Origin: Streptomyces violascens
GTDB taxonomy: Bacteria; Actinomycetota; Actinomycetes; Streptomycetales; Streptomycetaceae
DNA length: 64,000 bases
Direction: 5' to 3'
Assembly (NCBI RefSeq): GCF_014649955.1
Contig: NZ_BMUA01000005.1
Coordinates: forward strand, 248,001-312,000
The position numbers and the translations under genes are program-made. Positions 17,430-27,477 of the stretch are shown one piece after another. Below the pieces are notes generated by a model. That model was not told the DNA's origin. It did no database searches and was given only the letters and a program-made list of their open reading frames with translations. Numbering within the stretch: position 1 is the first letter of the stretch; each line of letters begins with the position of its first letter.

Positions 17430-17454
17430 GCTTAATTTAAGACGTGAGTTAAGC
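17430..17454. promoter_or_regulatory. AT-rich operator-like palindrome upstream of sugar operon
   Basis: GCTTAA at 17430-17435 is mirrored by TTAAGC at 17449-17454, with a nested CTTAA-T-TTAAG at 17431-17441. This AT-rich island stands out in GC-rich DNA about 90-115 bases before the binding-protein start. It is a good candidate operator for a sugar repressor, but none is encoded next to it. Confidence 0.45.
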
Positions 17455-17575
17455 GGTGCCGGAAGTAGGGCGTCAAGAGGTGGAGCAGGGTGTCCCGGAC
17501 ATGGACCCTGCCCGGGAGGCAGGGTGCGGAGCGGTGGAACGGGGCGTGACCTGCGCGGGGGAGCCGGGCCGACGG

Positions 17576-17618
17576 TGTGCAACGGTTGTATTTCGGCAGG
17601 GTGTTGAGCTGTTGCACA
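17576..17618. promoter_or_regulatory. Inverted repeat upstream of the SDR gene
   Basis: TGTGCAAC at 17576-17583 is the exact complement of GTTGCACA at 17611-17618, with a 27-base spacer, 90-130 bases before the SDR start. It could be a two-site operator. Confidence 0.3.
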
Positions 17619-17706
17619 ACTCGCCTGGCTTATAAGGGTGTTGCGGAGAGCGGTTGGGTGTTGCTGGTGCTTGGTCTGGATTGGCGGGCGGGTGCAGGGT
17701 GGGGGC

Positions 17707-18510
17707 ATGGACAACACATCCACAGCACACACATCCACCTCCCGCGTCGGCCAGGGCCTGCTGGCCGGCAAGGTCGCCTTCATCACCGGCGCGAGCCGCG
17801 GCATCGGCGCCGCCGCGGCGCGGCTCTTCGCCGGGGAGGGGGCCCGGGTGCTGCTCGCGGCCCGGACGGAAGCGCAGCTCAAGGCGGTCACCGAGGAGGT
17901 CCGCGCGGCGGGCGGTGTCGCGGACTACGTACGGTGCGATCTGGCCGACGCTGCCAGTGTGCGCGCGGCCGTGGACCGGGCCGTGGATCTTTACGGGCGG
18001 CTGGACGTGGCCTTCAACAACGGGGCGACGATCGCGCCGCCCGGCCCGATGGACCAGGTGCGCGAGGCCGACTTCGACCACGTCTACGCCGTGAACCTCA
18101 GGGGCCCCTGGCTGGCCATGACCGCCGAGGTCGCCGCCATCCGGGCCACCGCCGGGAAGGGTGCCATCGTCAACAACTCCAGCGTGGGCAGCCTGATCGG
18201 CAACCCCGAGCTGCCCACCTACGGTGCCATGAAGCGGGCGCTCAACAGCCTCACCGAGTCGGCGGCCATCACGTACGGCCCCGAAGGCATCCGGGTCAAC
18301 GCGATCGCCCCCGGCCCCACCCTGACCGACATGATCCAGGCCTGGGAGGATGACTCACCCGGCGTCATCGAGCGCCTCACGGCTCGCTCCTCGCTGCGCC
18401 GCGTGGCCGACCCCGAGGAAATCGCCGAGGCCGCGGCGTGGCTGCTGAGCGACCGGGCCTCGTACGTCACCGGTACGGTCCTGCCCGTCGACGGGGGCGC
18501 GCGGGCCTGA
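17707..18510 (+). CDS. SDR family oxidoreductase
   Basis: A cytosolic NAD(P)-dependent enzyme of 267 residues in the classical short-chain dehydrogenase family. The cofactor motif is TGASRGIG. The catalytic residues are visible: the Ser-containing strand VNNSSVGSL, then Tyr and Lys in YGAMK, and the C-terminal GTVLPVDGGARA strand is typical. The conserved NAG motif reads NNGAT here. ATG 17707 follows a GGTGGGGG purine tract; the frame extending to 17638 is not supported. It diverges from the sugar operon, so a shared regulator is possible. The substrate is unknown. Confidence 0.9.
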   Translation: MDNTSTAHTSTSRVGQGLLAGKVAFITGASRGIGAAAARLFAGEGARVLLAARTEAQLKAVTEEVRAAGGVADYVRCDLADAASVRAAVDRAVDLYGRLDVAFNNGATIAPPGPMDQVREADFDHVYAVNLRGPWLAMTAEVAAIRATAGKGAIVNNSSVGSLIGNPELPTYGAMKRALNSLTESAAITYGPEGIRVNAIAPGPTLTDMIQAWEDDSPGVIERLTARSSLRRVADPEEIAEAAAWLLSDRASYVTGTVLPVDGGARA

Positions 18511-18539
18511 CCAGGCCTGAGTGGGGCGGACCCGATGCC

Positions 18540-19124
18540 TCAGCGCGGTCCGGGCGCGGCCGCGCCCCGGTCGCAAGGTGCCGCGCGCCAGACCGCCCGG
18601 CAGAAGCCGGTGGGGAGCAGGCCCATCACGGTCGTGCCGGCATCGGAGTTCCCGACCCAGCCGTCGAAGTTGCCGTTGCTCACTACCTGACAACCACTCA
18701 GTTTCCCTACGAGTTCGGCCACGTGGCGGCCGTCGCCGAAGATCTCCAGAACCTTCGCCCCCGTATCCGCGGGGCAGTTGACACGACCGATGGGCGGTTC
18801 GCCGAGCTTGTTGAGTGAGGTGCGGAGCCGATTGAGGACTGCTTTGTCGGTGACGAGGGCTTGTGCTGTTGTCGCGGCCGAGCCGTGGACGTAGCCGCAC
18901 AGCAGCAGGCGGTTCGCGACGAGTGGTTCGAGGCCGCCGCCATCGTTGATCAGGACATCCGGGGGTGTCGCAGGGCAGTGGGCGGTGCGGACGGCCTCCA
19001 GGGCGGCGTGAAGGGCTGCCCGGTCGTGCGCCTCGGCGGCGGGGTACGTGGCGCATCCCACGGCAGCGACGCCCAGCGTCAGAACGGATGCGATCCACGC
19101 TGCCGTACGGTTTCTGACACTCAC
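18540..19124 (-). CDS. Putative lipoprotein, family unknown
   Basis: A protein of about 194 residues starting at GTG 19124 with a signal peptide and lipobox ending at Cys24 (LGVAAVGC). The mature part is helical with several Cys residues (near CPATPP, LLLCGY, RVNCPAD, LSGCQVV), probably paired as disulfides outside the cell. I do not recognise a domain. It converges on the SDR gene with only about 30 bases between stop codons. The frame open to 19229 is probably too long because the signal peptide begins at 19124. Confidence 0.6.
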   Translation of the reverse strand: MSVRNRTAAWIASVLTLGVAAVGCATYPAAEAHDRAALHAALEAVRTAHCPATPPDVLINDGGGLEPLVANRLLLCGYVHGSAATTAQALVTDKAVLNRLRTSLNKLGEPPIGRVNCPADTGAKVLEIFGDGRHVAELVGKLSGCQVVSNGNFDGWVGNSDAGTTVMGLLPTGFCRAVWRAAPCDRGAAAPGPR

Positions 19125-19234
19125 CTCTGGCACCCCCGAGAGCCGACAGGGGTGGGACGTGGCGCGGCCGCAATCCGTTCCCTCTGACGAGGTGTCAGCG
19201 ACTCCGTCGACGTCGCACTCCGTGGACACGTGAA

Positions 19235-19272
19235 GGGGCGTGGACCAGGTCTCCCAACCCGTTCCACGCCCC
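19235..19272 (-). terminator. Terminator after the glyoxylate operon
   Basis: GGGGCGTGGA and TCCACGCCCC form a perfect 10-bp stem with an 18-base loop, 48 bases past the stop of the 3-hydroxybutyryl-CoA dehydrogenase gene. The stem probably ends the transcript coming from aceA and aceB. Confidence 0.7.
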
Positions 19273-19320
19273 TCTCCACAGCAGCCGCCGGCCCTCTGCC
19301 CGGCGGCTAACCCGGGCCCC

Positions 19321-20190
19321 TCAGCCCTGGTCGTACGTGTGGAACCCCCGCCCGCTCTTGCGGCCGAGCAGCCCCGCCTCGACCATGCGCTGGAGTAGCG
19401 GCGGCGGGGCGTACAGGGGTTCCTTGAACTCCTCGTAGAGGGATTCCGCGATGGCGGCGACCGTGTCCAGGCCGATCAGGTCGGCCAGCTTGAGCGGGCC
19501 CATGGGGTGGGCGCAGCCCAGCTCCATGCCCGCGTCCACGTCCGCGGGGGTGGCGAAACCGGACTCCGTCATCCGGATCGCCGACAGGAGGTACGGGACG
19601 AGGAGCGCGTTGACGACGAAGCCGGCCCGGTCCTGGGAGCGGACGACCGTCTTTCCCAGGGTGTGCGCGGCGAAGTCCTCCACGGCTGCCACGGTCTGCC
19701 GCGTCGTGTGCAGCGAGGAGACGATCTCGACCAGCGGCAGCACGGGTACGGGGTTGAAGAAGTGCAGTCCGAGCACGCGGTCGGCACGTCGGGTGGCCAT
19801 GCCCAGGCGCATGACGGGGATCGAGGACGTGTTGGTGGCGAGGATCGCCCCGCCGTCCTCGACGATCTTGTCCAGGCGGGCGAAGATGTCCGTCTTGGCC
19901 GCGGTGTTCTCGACGACGGCCTCGATGACGAGCTGGCGGTCGGCCAGGTCGTCGAGGCTGCCGGTGAAGACCATGCGGGCCAGCGCGTCCTCGGCGGATA
20001 TGCGGTCCAACTTGCCCCGCTGGACGGCCCGTTCGAGCGAGACGGCGATCCGCTCGCGGGCGGCGCGGGCGGCGATCGAGTCGGCCTCGCACACCACCGT
20101 GTCCAGACCGGCGCGGGCACACACTTCGGCGATGCCGGCGCCCATCTGTCCGCCGCCCACCACTGCGACCCGGCTGATGGCTGTGGTCAT
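19321..20190 (-). CDS. 3-hydroxybutyryl-CoA dehydrogenase
   Basis: A 289-residue NAD-dependent enzyme interconverting acetoacetyl-CoA and 3-hydroxybutyryl-CoA. The Rossmann motif VAVVGGGQMGAGIA is at residues 8-21, followed by the family signatures ATNTSSIPV, GLHFFNPVPVLPLVEIV (with the catalytic His) and the C-terminal domain GPLKLADLIGLD. Its ATG overlaps the stop of the malate synthase gene (ATGA), so expression is coupled. Together the trio would channel C2 and C4 acyl units (acetate, fatty acids, poly-3-hydroxybutyrate) into central metabolism. Confidence 0.93.
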   Translation of the reverse strand: MTTAISRVAVVGGGQMGAGIAEVCARAGLDTVVCEADSIAARAARERIAVSLERAVQRGKLDRISAEDALARMVFTGSLDDLADRQLVIEAVVENTAAKTDIFARLDKIVEDGGAILATNTSSIPVMRLGMATRRADRVLGLHFFNPVPVLPLVEIVSSLHTTRQTVAAVEDFAAHTLGKTVVRSQDRAGFVVNALLVPYLLSAIRMTESGFATPADVDAGMELGCAHPMGPLKLADLIGLDTVAAIAESLYEEFKEPLYAPPPLLQRMVEAGLLGRKSGRGFHTYDQG

Positions 20191-21779
20191 GACTGTCCTT
20201 CCGAGCGGTGCACGAGGTGGCGGGTGTAGGCGTCGGCGGTGAAGAAGTCCGGCAACTCCTTCGCCAGGGCGGTGCGTTCGAAGAGGCCGCGGATGTCGTC
20301 GACGGCCGCCCAGGGGTACTCGGCGCCCAGCGCGGCGAGTTCGTCCTCAAGGAGTTCCAGCACGGTCGAGCGATCGACCGCCCGGTGTCGCAGCCACTGC
20401 CAGATCTGGACCCGGGCGATCTCGGCCGTGGCGGCGTCCTCCATCAGCCCGTACAGCGCGACGGCTCCTTGCCCGCGCAGCCAGGCGTCGAAGTAGCGCA
20501 GGGCGACCGCGATGTTGGTACGGATGCCCTCCGTCGTGGGCGGCGCGCTGGTGCGGCGTACGGACACGAGCTGCGCCGCCGTCACCTCGACGTCGCTGCG
20601 GGTGCGCTCGATCTGGTGCGGGCGGGCGCCGAGCACCCCGTCGAAGACCTCGCGGCAGATCGGGACGAGCGCGGGGTGGGCGACCCAGGAGCCGTCGAAG
20701 CCGTCCTCGGCCTCACGTTCCTTGTCGAGCCGCACCTTGGCCAGGGCCGCTTGATGCGCGTCCGCGTCCTTGCTCGGCACGTGGGCGGCCATGCCGCCGA
20801 TGGCGTGGGCACCCCGCTTGTGGCAGGTGCGCACCAGGAGTTCGGTGTACGCCCGCATGAAGGGAGCGGTCATGGTGACCTTGGCCCGGTCGGGCAGCAG
20901 GAAGTCGGTGCGGTGGCCGAAGGTCTTGATGAGGCTGAAGAGGTAGTCCCAGCGGCCTGCGTTGAGCCCCGCGCTGTGCTCGCGCAGCTCGTAGAGGATC
21001 TCCTCCATGGCGACGGCCGCCGTGATGGTCTCGATCAGGACGGTGGCCCGGACCGTGCCGCGGGGAATGCCGAGCAGGTCCTGGGCGAAGACGAAGATGT
21101 CGTTCCACAACCGCGCCTCGTCGCGGCTCTCCAGCTTCGGCAGATAGAAGTACGGGCCGTGTCCCGCGTCGATCTGCCGCTGGGCGCAGTGGAAGAAGAA
21201 GAGGCCGAAGTCCACGAGCGAGGCGGGTGCGGGGCGACCGCCGAACTCCAGGTGTTCCTCGGTGAGGTGCCAGCCCCGGGGGCGTACGGCGATGGTGGCG
21301 AGTTGCTCGCCCAGCCGGTACTGCTTGCCCTCGGGGGTGGTGAAGTCGATCCGGCGCTCGATCGCGTCAAGCAGGTTCAGCTGCCCGCCGATGATGTTGT
21401 GCCAGGTGGGTGAGTTGGCGTCCTCGAAGTCCGCCATCCACACCTGCGCGCCGGAGTTGAGGGCATTGACCGTCATGGCGCGCTCGGGTGGGCCGGTGAT
21501 CTCCACTCGGCGGTCGGTCAGCCCGGGCGCCGGAGGCGCCACCTGCCAGGACTCGTCCGTGCGGATACCGGCGGTGGCGACGGAGAAGTCGAACGGAGAG
21601 CCGGAGGCCAGTCGGGAGGCCACCCTCTTGCGCTCCCGCAGGACACGCAGACGGCGCTCGCCGAACTCGTCGACGAGGCGGCCGACGAACTCCAGAGCCT
21701 CGTGGGTGAGGATCTCGTCGTGCCGGTGTCCCGGTGCGCCGAGGACCTGGGCACGGCTGGTCGGGGCGGAGATGGACAT
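20187..21779 (-). CDS. aceB: Malate synthase A
   Basis: A 530-residue cytosolic enzyme condensing glyoxylate and acetyl-CoA to malate. Diagnostic parts are DFEDANSPTWHN, the conserved GTVRATVLIETI segment, and GRWDYLFSLIK. Length fits the short AceB form. ATG 21779 has AGAGGAGA about 6 bases upstream; the longer frame to 21884 lacks one. It lies downstream of isocitrate lyase in the same direction, separated by a hairpin that might reduce read-through. Confidence 0.96.
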   Translation of the reverse strand: MSISAPTSRAQVLGAPGHRHDEILTHEALEFVGRLVDEFGERRLRVLRERKRVASRLASGSPFDFSVATAGIRTDESWQVAPPAPGLTDRRVEITGPPERAMTVNALNSGAQVWMADFEDANSPTWHNIIGGQLNLLDAIERRIDFTTPEGKQYRLGEQLATIAVRPRGWHLTEEHLEFGGRPAPASLVDFGLFFFHCAQRQIDAGHGPYFYLPKLESRDEARLWNDIFVFAQDLLGIPRGTVRATVLIETITAAVAMEEILYELREHSAGLNAGRWDYLFSLIKTFGHRTDFLLPDRAKVTMTAPFMRAYTELLVRTCHKRGAHAIGGMAAHVPSKDADAHQAALAKVRLDKEREAEDGFDGSWVAHPALVPICREVFDGVLGARPHQIERTRSDVEVTAAQLVSVRRTSAPPTTEGIRTNIAVALRYFDAWLRGQGAVALYGLMEDAATAEIARVQIWQWLRHRAVDRSTVLELLEDELAALGAEYPWAAVDDIRGLFERTALAKELPDFFTADAYTRHLVHRSEGQS

Positions 21780-21842
21780 GCGGGTCTCCTCTGGGGGCGC
21801 GGGGATTCGGCTGCCGGTGGTCGGTGGCCGGGCGCGCGGCTC

Positions 21843-21864
21843 CCCGCGCCCCTCGGGGCGCGGG
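21843..21864 (-). terminator. Intercistronic hairpin between aceA and aceB
   Basis: CCCGCGCCCC and GGGGCGCGGG form an almost loopless palindrome (an 8-bp stem with a 6-base loop is the realistic fold), 27-48 bases after the aceA stop and before aceB. It may partially terminate transcription, or stabilise the aceA message. Confidence 0.5.
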
Positions 21865-21890
21865 ACCGCAACGGACCTCGGCAATTCGGC

Positions 21891-23180
<1,290 letters not shown>

Positions 23181-23404
23181 GGCCGTCTCCCGAAGAGTGG
23201 TGAACTGTGCGAATGCTCGGCACGGGGTGCCGTAACGGTGTTGGGGTGCGGCCCGGCGGTCCTCTGGATCGGCAATCCGAGCAATGGCGCAGAGCCGGGC
23301 GGAAGGGCCGGGATCTCCGACATCAGGGCATGAATCGCACCCCGGTTCCGCTCCGCCCGACGGAGTCCCGCGGGCCGCAGTACGACTCTGGCATCGGCAC
23401 TGAG

Positions 23405-23463
23405 TGCCAACAACCGGGGAAAGATGCCAACTTCTGCGCATCTTCGCCCCGTGTTTTGCCAAC
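23405..23463. promoter_or_regulatory. Three TGCCAAC direct repeats in the aceA-ramB space
   Basis: TGCCAAC occurs at 23405-23411, 23425-23431 and 23457-23463, in the only AT-richer part of the divergent intergenic region and close to the regulator start. These are candidate binding sites for the neighbouring XRE/RamB-type regulator. They differ from the corynebacterial RamB consensus (AAACTTTGCAAA), sharing only a TTTGC/TTGC core. Confidence 0.45.
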
Positions 23464-23542
23464 GTTGTTAACCTCGCAAGGCTCGCCCGCGCGGCTACGA
23501 TCGCGAGCAGTGCCGACGATCGTGACCACACAGGAGCCACGG

Positions 23543-24961
23543 GTGAGCAAGACGTACGCGGGAGCGCGGCTGCGCAGGCTGCGCGAGGAACGCCGCATGA
23601 GCCAGGTCGACCTCGCCCGCACCCTCGGCATCTCGCCGAGCTATCTCAACCAGATGGAGCACGACTCCCGGCCCCTGACTGTGCCCGTACTGCTGCGGCT
23701 TACAGAGGCGTTCGGCGTCGACCCGGGCTTCTTCTCCGAGCGCGACACCAGCCGCCTCGTCGCAGACCTGCGTGATGCTCTCACCGGTGAGGTCTCGGCG
23801 GGCCGGGTGTCCGCCTCCGACCTCTCGGACCTGGCCGCCCGCATGCCGGCGGTGGCGACCGTCCTGGTGGACCTGGGCCGGCGCAACCAGCACCTGGCCG
23901 AGCAACTCGCCGAGGTCGCGGAAGGGCGGGGGCCGGGCACGGTGGCACAACCCCGGTCCCCGCACGAGGAGATCCGCGAGTTCTTCTACCGGCGCCAGAA
24001 CTACCTGCACGACATCGACCTCGCCGCCGAAGACCTCGCCTCCGAGATCGGCGTACGCCCCGGCGAGGTCGTACGCGTACTGTCCGCCCGCCTCACCGAA
24101 CGGCACGGGGTGCGCCTCGCCACGGACTCGGACCGGCTGCTGCACCACTACGATCCCGGCGCCCGGGTGCTGCACCTCTCCAGCCGGCTGCGCCCGGGCC
24201 AGCAGGCGTTCCGGATGGCCACACAGCTCGCGCTCCTCGAACACGCGGAGGGGATTTCCGCCCTTGCCTCGGAGGACTTCGCTCGCGACTCGGCGGCCTG
24301 GCCGCTGGCCCGGATCGGCATTGCCAACCACTTCGCCGCCGCGCTGATCCTGCCGTACCGCCGCTTCCACGCGGCCGCCGAGGAATCCCGCTACGACATC
24401 GAGCGGCTCACCGACCACTTCGGACTCGGCTACGAGACGATCTGCCACCGCCTCAGCACCCTGCAGCGCCCCCGGCTGCGCGGGGTGCCCTTCTCCTTCG
24501 TGCGCGTCGACCGGGCGGGCAACATGTCCAAGCGCCAGTCCGCCACCGCGTTCCACTTCTCCCGGGCCGGCGGCACCTGCCCGCTGTGGAACGTGTACGA
24601 GTCGTTCGCCGCCCCCGGGCGCATCCACGTCCAGGTCGCCGCCATGCCGGACGGCCGGCGCTATCTGTGGACCGCCCGCGCGATCTCCCGGCACCGGGGC
24701 GGCTGGGGCGAGCCGGGCAAGACCTTCGCCATCGGCCTCGGCTGCGAGATCCGGCACGCCTCGCGGCTGGTCTACTCCGACGGCCTCGACCTCGACAACA
24801 CCTCCGCCGCAGTCCCCATCGGCATGGGCTGCCGCCTCTGCGAACGCACCGACTGCCCTCAGCGGGCCGTACCGCCGTTGGACCGGAGCCTCGCCATCGA
24901 CGAGAACAGCAGCACCTTCGTGCCCTACCCCGTGGCGGGGGAGCAGCCCGCCATCGGCTGA
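23543..24961 (+). CDS. XRE family regulator of acetate/short-chain fatty acid metabolism (RamB/ScfR-type)
   Basis: A 472-residue regulator. The N-terminal XRE helix-turn-helix ([20 protein letters not shown], then [11 protein letters not shown]) is followed by an IrrE/ImmA-like DUF955 domain (about 180-330) and a DUF2083 C-terminus ending in a [12 protein letters not shown] cluster. This architecture is that of RamB and related acyl-CoA-responsive regulators that control glyoxylate genes. The start is GTG 23543 with AGGAG 7 bases upstream; the frame extending to 23207 is non-coding. It diverges from aceA, the expected target. The Zn-peptidase-like HExxH of some ImmA proteins is not seen here. 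Confidence 0.9.
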   Translation: MSKTYAGARLRRLREERRMSQVDLARTLGISPSYLNQMEHDSRPLTVPVLLRLTEAFGVDPGFFSERDTSRLVADLRDALTGEVSAGRVSASDLSDLAARMPAVATVLVDLGRRNQHLAEQLAEVAEGRGPGTVAQPRSPHEEIREFFYRRQNYLHDIDLAAEDLASEIGVRPGEVVRVLSARLTERHGVRLATDSDRLLHHYDPGARVLHLSSRLRPGQQAFRMATQLALLEHAEGISALASEDFARDSAAWPLARIGIANHFAAALILPYRRFHAAAEESRYDIERLTDHFGLGYETICHRLSTLQRPRLRGVPFSFVRVDRAGNMSKRQSATAFHFSRAGGTCPLWNVYESFAAPGRIHVQVAAMPDGRRYLWTARAISRHRGGWGEPGKTFAIGLGCEIRHASRLVYSDGLDLDNTSAAVPIGMGCRLCERTDCPQRAVPPLDRSLAIDENSSTFVPYPVAGEQPAIG

Positions 24962-24977
24962 CGCGCCGTCAGAGGTG

Positions 24978-25715
24978 TCAGCGGCTTCTGGCGCTGCCCG
25001 CGTCGCGATTCAGCACACAGTCTCCGCACAGCGAACCCTTGTGGCCCGGCGCGGCGCGGTAGATCAGACAGCAACTCCTGCGCCGGAACGCGCCGTTGGC
25101 GGTTGTGGTGGCGGAACCTCGCAGGGGTGGGCTGTCCAGGAGGAGCGTGACGGCCGTCCGGGTTCGCTCCGCGAGCTCCGGTCTGGCGGCGGCGATCATC
25201 GTGGCGGCACCGTTGAGAGCCGAGGCGATGTTGCCCTGGAGGATGTGAGGTGAGAGTGAGAACGGCCTTGTGGTGGCGGCGAGTTCACCGAGGGGGCCGT
25301 CGAGGAAGGCGGTGAGTTCCTCGGGCGGAACGGAGCCGGCGCTCACCGCGGTGCCCGGGACGGACAGGGGGATGGGGCCGCCGAGGACCGGCTGCCAGTG
25401 GACGTCGCAGAGGCCGAAGGTGAGAAGACGTCCGTGCAGCACGAACGCGGCAAGGGCGGGCGACAGCAGCCTGGCGGCCAGGCCGAGATGGGTCACGGAT
25501 GCGGCCACCCGCACCTCGACGGCATCGAGCGGCTGCCCGCCGGCCGCCGCCAGCCGGCCCCGTACGGCCGACACGCGATCCTCGATGAGCCGTCGGGACA
25601 TCGGGACCCACGGCTTCACCGGCCGCGCGTCGGGAGCATGGGTGTGCAGGGCGAAGAACGGCCCGAGCGCGGTGATCTCGGAGATCACCGCGCCCGGCGT
25701 AGGAGTGAACATCAT
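24978..25715 (-). CDS. FhuF-like (2Fe-2S)-binding protein
   Basis: A cytosolic protein of about 245 residues. The C-terminus carries CC-x13-C-x2-C (RRSCCLIY, then SLCGDCVLN), the unusual 2Fe-2S ligand pattern of the ferric siderophore reductase FhuF. The rest matches the helical FhuF-like region. Its ATGATG start overlaps the cbtA stop (ATGA), so it is translationally coupled and part of the cobalamin-riboswitch operon. In the family it reduces ferric chelates. Here a role in handling cobalt or corrinoids is suggested only by context. It converges on the RamB-type gene with 16 bases between them. Confidence 0.8.
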   Translation of the reverse strand: MMFTPTPGAVISEITALGPFFALHTHAPDARPVKPWVPMSRRLIEDRVSAVRGRLAAAGGQPLDAVEVRVAASVTHLGLAARLLSPALAAFVLHGRLLTFGLCDVHWQPVLGGPIPLSVPGTAVSAGSVPPEELTAFLDGPLGELAATTRPFSLSPHILQGNIASALNGAATMIAAARPELAERTRTAVTLLLDSPPLRGSATTTANGAFRRRSCCLIYRAAPGHKGSLCGDCVLNRDAGSARSR

Positions 25716-26578
25716 GCAGGCAGGGGAGCCGGGCCCTGCGCGGGGGCGTCGGCGGATTCCCGGCGGGGCTCGAGAAGCCGTTCGGCCAAGGGGCCGAAGA
25801 ACAGCCCGATGGCAGCCCACAGGAGGAGCTGCGCGGCGACGGAGAAGAAGCGGAAGGAGAACAGTACGTCGGCGGGGAAACCGGGGTAGACGATCGTGCC
25901 CTTGGAATCGGTCAGGGGCAGCGGTGTCTCGGTGGCCTGGTTGCCGAAGTTCTCCTTGTTGTAGGCCAGATGCCCGAGCGAGGGCAGGACCAGCATCACG
26001 ATGCCGATCGCGACGACGAACACCGCACCGCCGATGAGCGTGGCATTCCAGTTGCCGTAGCGGGCCTGGAGGCGCTTGCCGAGCCAGACCGCCGCCACCA
26101 GGAAGGCGATCGAGCACACCACCATGATGAGGTAGAGCCCGCTGCGCTGCTGGATGGTCTCCTCGTGGCCGATGGCCGGAGGATTGGCCGGGTACTTGAG
26201 GAACGGCACCAGATACATCGCGAGGAACCCGCCACCGGCCACCACCAGCGCCAGCGTACGAGCGCGCAGGGCGCCGGTCCGGCCCAGGCAGACCGTGTAG
26301 GCGACGGCGAAGAGCGCACCCATCGCCATGCCGAAGAAGATCATGCCGACGCCGAGGCCGACATCGGCCTGAATGGTGCGGCTGAACAAGTCCGGGCCCG
26401 CGGCCTCGGCGGGCAGACCGGCGGCCTTGTCCAGTGCGGCCTGGGCGGCGTCACGCCCGCTCTCGTAGTCGATGGCTTTCGCGATCTGCGGCTCGGCAAA
26501 GATCCGTCCGAAGACGAACGCGAGCAGCCCTGCCACTGCGCCGACGAGGACGCCGCGCAGTATCAGCTTCTTTTCCAT
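25712..26578 (-). CDS. cbtA: Cobalt transporter subunit CbtA
   Basis: A 288-residue integral membrane protein starting MEKKLILRGVLVGAVAGL with about five or six helices. The family motifs GRIFAEPQIAKAIDYE and, late, YPGFPADVLFSFRFFS fit CbtA. It pairs with CbtB to take up cobalt for vitamin B12 synthesis. ATG 26578 is 42 bases after the cbtB stop. The frame open upstream of 26578 runs through cbtB and is not coding. Control by the upstream cobalamin riboswitch is consistent with B12-repressed cobalt uptake. Confidence 0.9.
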   Translation of the reverse strand: MEKKLILRGVLVGAVAGLLAFVFGRIFAEPQIAKAIDYESGRDAAQAALDKAAGLPAEAAGPDLFSRTIQADVGLGVGMIFFGMAMGALFAVAYTVCLGRTGALRARTLALVVAGGGFLAMYLVPFLKYPANPPAIGHEETIQQRSGLYLIMVVCSIAFLVAAVWLGKRLQARYGNWNATLIGGAVFVVAIGIVMLVLPSLGHLAYNKENFGNQATETPLPLTDSKGTIVYPGFPADVLFSFRFFSVAAQLLLWAAIGLFFGPLAERLLEPRRESADAPAQGPAPLPA

Positions 26579-26619
26579 GTCGAGTTGTCCGTACTTCCGG
26601 GGGTCGACTTCCGTGTGGG

Positions 26620-26835
26620 TCAGTGGCAGGGGAAGCCGAGGAAGTGACGCCCGTCGTGGACGAACTCGTGGATGTGCATGTCGTTGCCGAAGACCGAGAC
26701 GGCCCCCTGGTCGACGCCGATGAAGTAGTAGGCGGCCAGTGCGAGGATCGCGGTGCCGACCAGCCACAGCACCGACTTCGACACCGGCAGGACGATCGGC
26801 GTGGAAGCCGGACGGGATGTGGAAACGCTGCTCAA
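26620..26835 (-). CDS. cbtB: Cobalt transporter subunit CbtB
   Basis: A 71-residue protein with one transmembrane helix (VLWLVGTAILALAAYYF). The C-terminal His-rich motif MHIHEFVHDGRHFLGFPCH, typical of CbtB, probably binds cobalt. It is the first gene of the cbtB-cbtA-FhuF-like operon, about 57 bases after the riboswitch core. Confidence 0.93.
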   Translation of the reverse strand: MSSVSTSRPASTPIVLPVSKSVLWLVGTAILALAAYYFIGVDQGAVSVFGNDMHIHEFVHDGRHFLGFPCH

Positions 26836-26891
26836 GGCGAGGCCCTCCTTCTCGGGATCTTGCGTCCCATGGATGAAACGGGGCGAAGCAA

Positions 26892-27010
26892 CGGATAAGT
26901 GTCTGACTCGCCGGCCACCCTCGCGGGCGGTCGGCTCACAGTGGCGCGACCGTGCTGGAATCTCACCAGCTTCCTTATCTCATCACTACATGTGGAGCAT
27001 AGGGCTGCCT
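26892..27010 (-). ncRNA. Cobalamin riboswitch
   Basis: Read on the minus strand, the leader of cbtB has the conserved core of the adenosylcobalamin aptamer: GGAAGCTGGTGAGATTCCAGC (26953-26973), then CGCCACTGTGA, a GC-rich P6-like stem, and the 3' box AGTCAGACAC (26899-26908). The two halves are in the right order. In the family, B12 binding sequesters the ribosome site or terminates the transcript, shutting off cobalt uptake. The exact 5' edge is uncertain. Confidence 0.88.
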
Positions 27011-27123
27011 TCTCGAATGGGTCAATCAAGCCATTGCCAAGTCCTGGCGCGCTCTCCTCGCAATCCTGCCCGTCCATCGTGTCAGCGCCGGCCCGGCCGC
27101 GCGATCCGTACGGCCGCGCAGCG

Positions 27124-27333
27124 TCACAGAGGCGGCCCCACCTCGCTCTGGGGGGCAGGTCGGGCGGGATGGGGCGGCGGTTCGGAAGGGAGGTCCGGCT
27201 CCGTGTACCCGCGCCGTTCGCGCAGGCGGTCCTCGATAGGTGTGGGGGCGCCGAGGAGACGCTCCTCGTACCGGCCGAGGGCCAGCAGCACACCAAGGAG
27301 CAGCGGCGGGATGAGAACGGCCACTATGACCAT
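27124..27333 (-). CDS. Small membrane protein, unknown function
   Basis: A 69-residue protein. One N-terminal transmembrane helix (MVIVAVLIPPLLLGVLLALG) is followed by a short charged cytosolic tail (RYEERLL...EDRLRERRGY) and a Pro-rich end. GAGGAG lies about 6 bases before ATG 27333, which supports a real gene. I recognise no family. It sits alone between the cobalt operon and the F420 oxidoreductase. Confidence 0.6.
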   Translation of the reverse strand: MVIVAVLIPPLLLGVLLALGRYEERLLGAPTPIEDRLRERRGYTEPDLPSEPPPHPARPAPQSEVGPPL

Positions 27334-27477
27334 GACGACTCCTCGAAGCGGACGGTCTGCGGACCGCGTAGCCCCTGTCGCACACCGGAAGCGTTTCGGC
27401 AACCGGTGGGGTCGGGAACCCGCATACGGACAGCGGGCCGATGTTTTCCATCGGCGCCGCACGGTTAGTCGTGAAAT

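Noticed and set aside
17341..17460. CebR operator (TGGGAGCGCTCCCA) for the GH1 operon
   Set aside because: No such palindrome is present; only the AT-rich repeats described were found.
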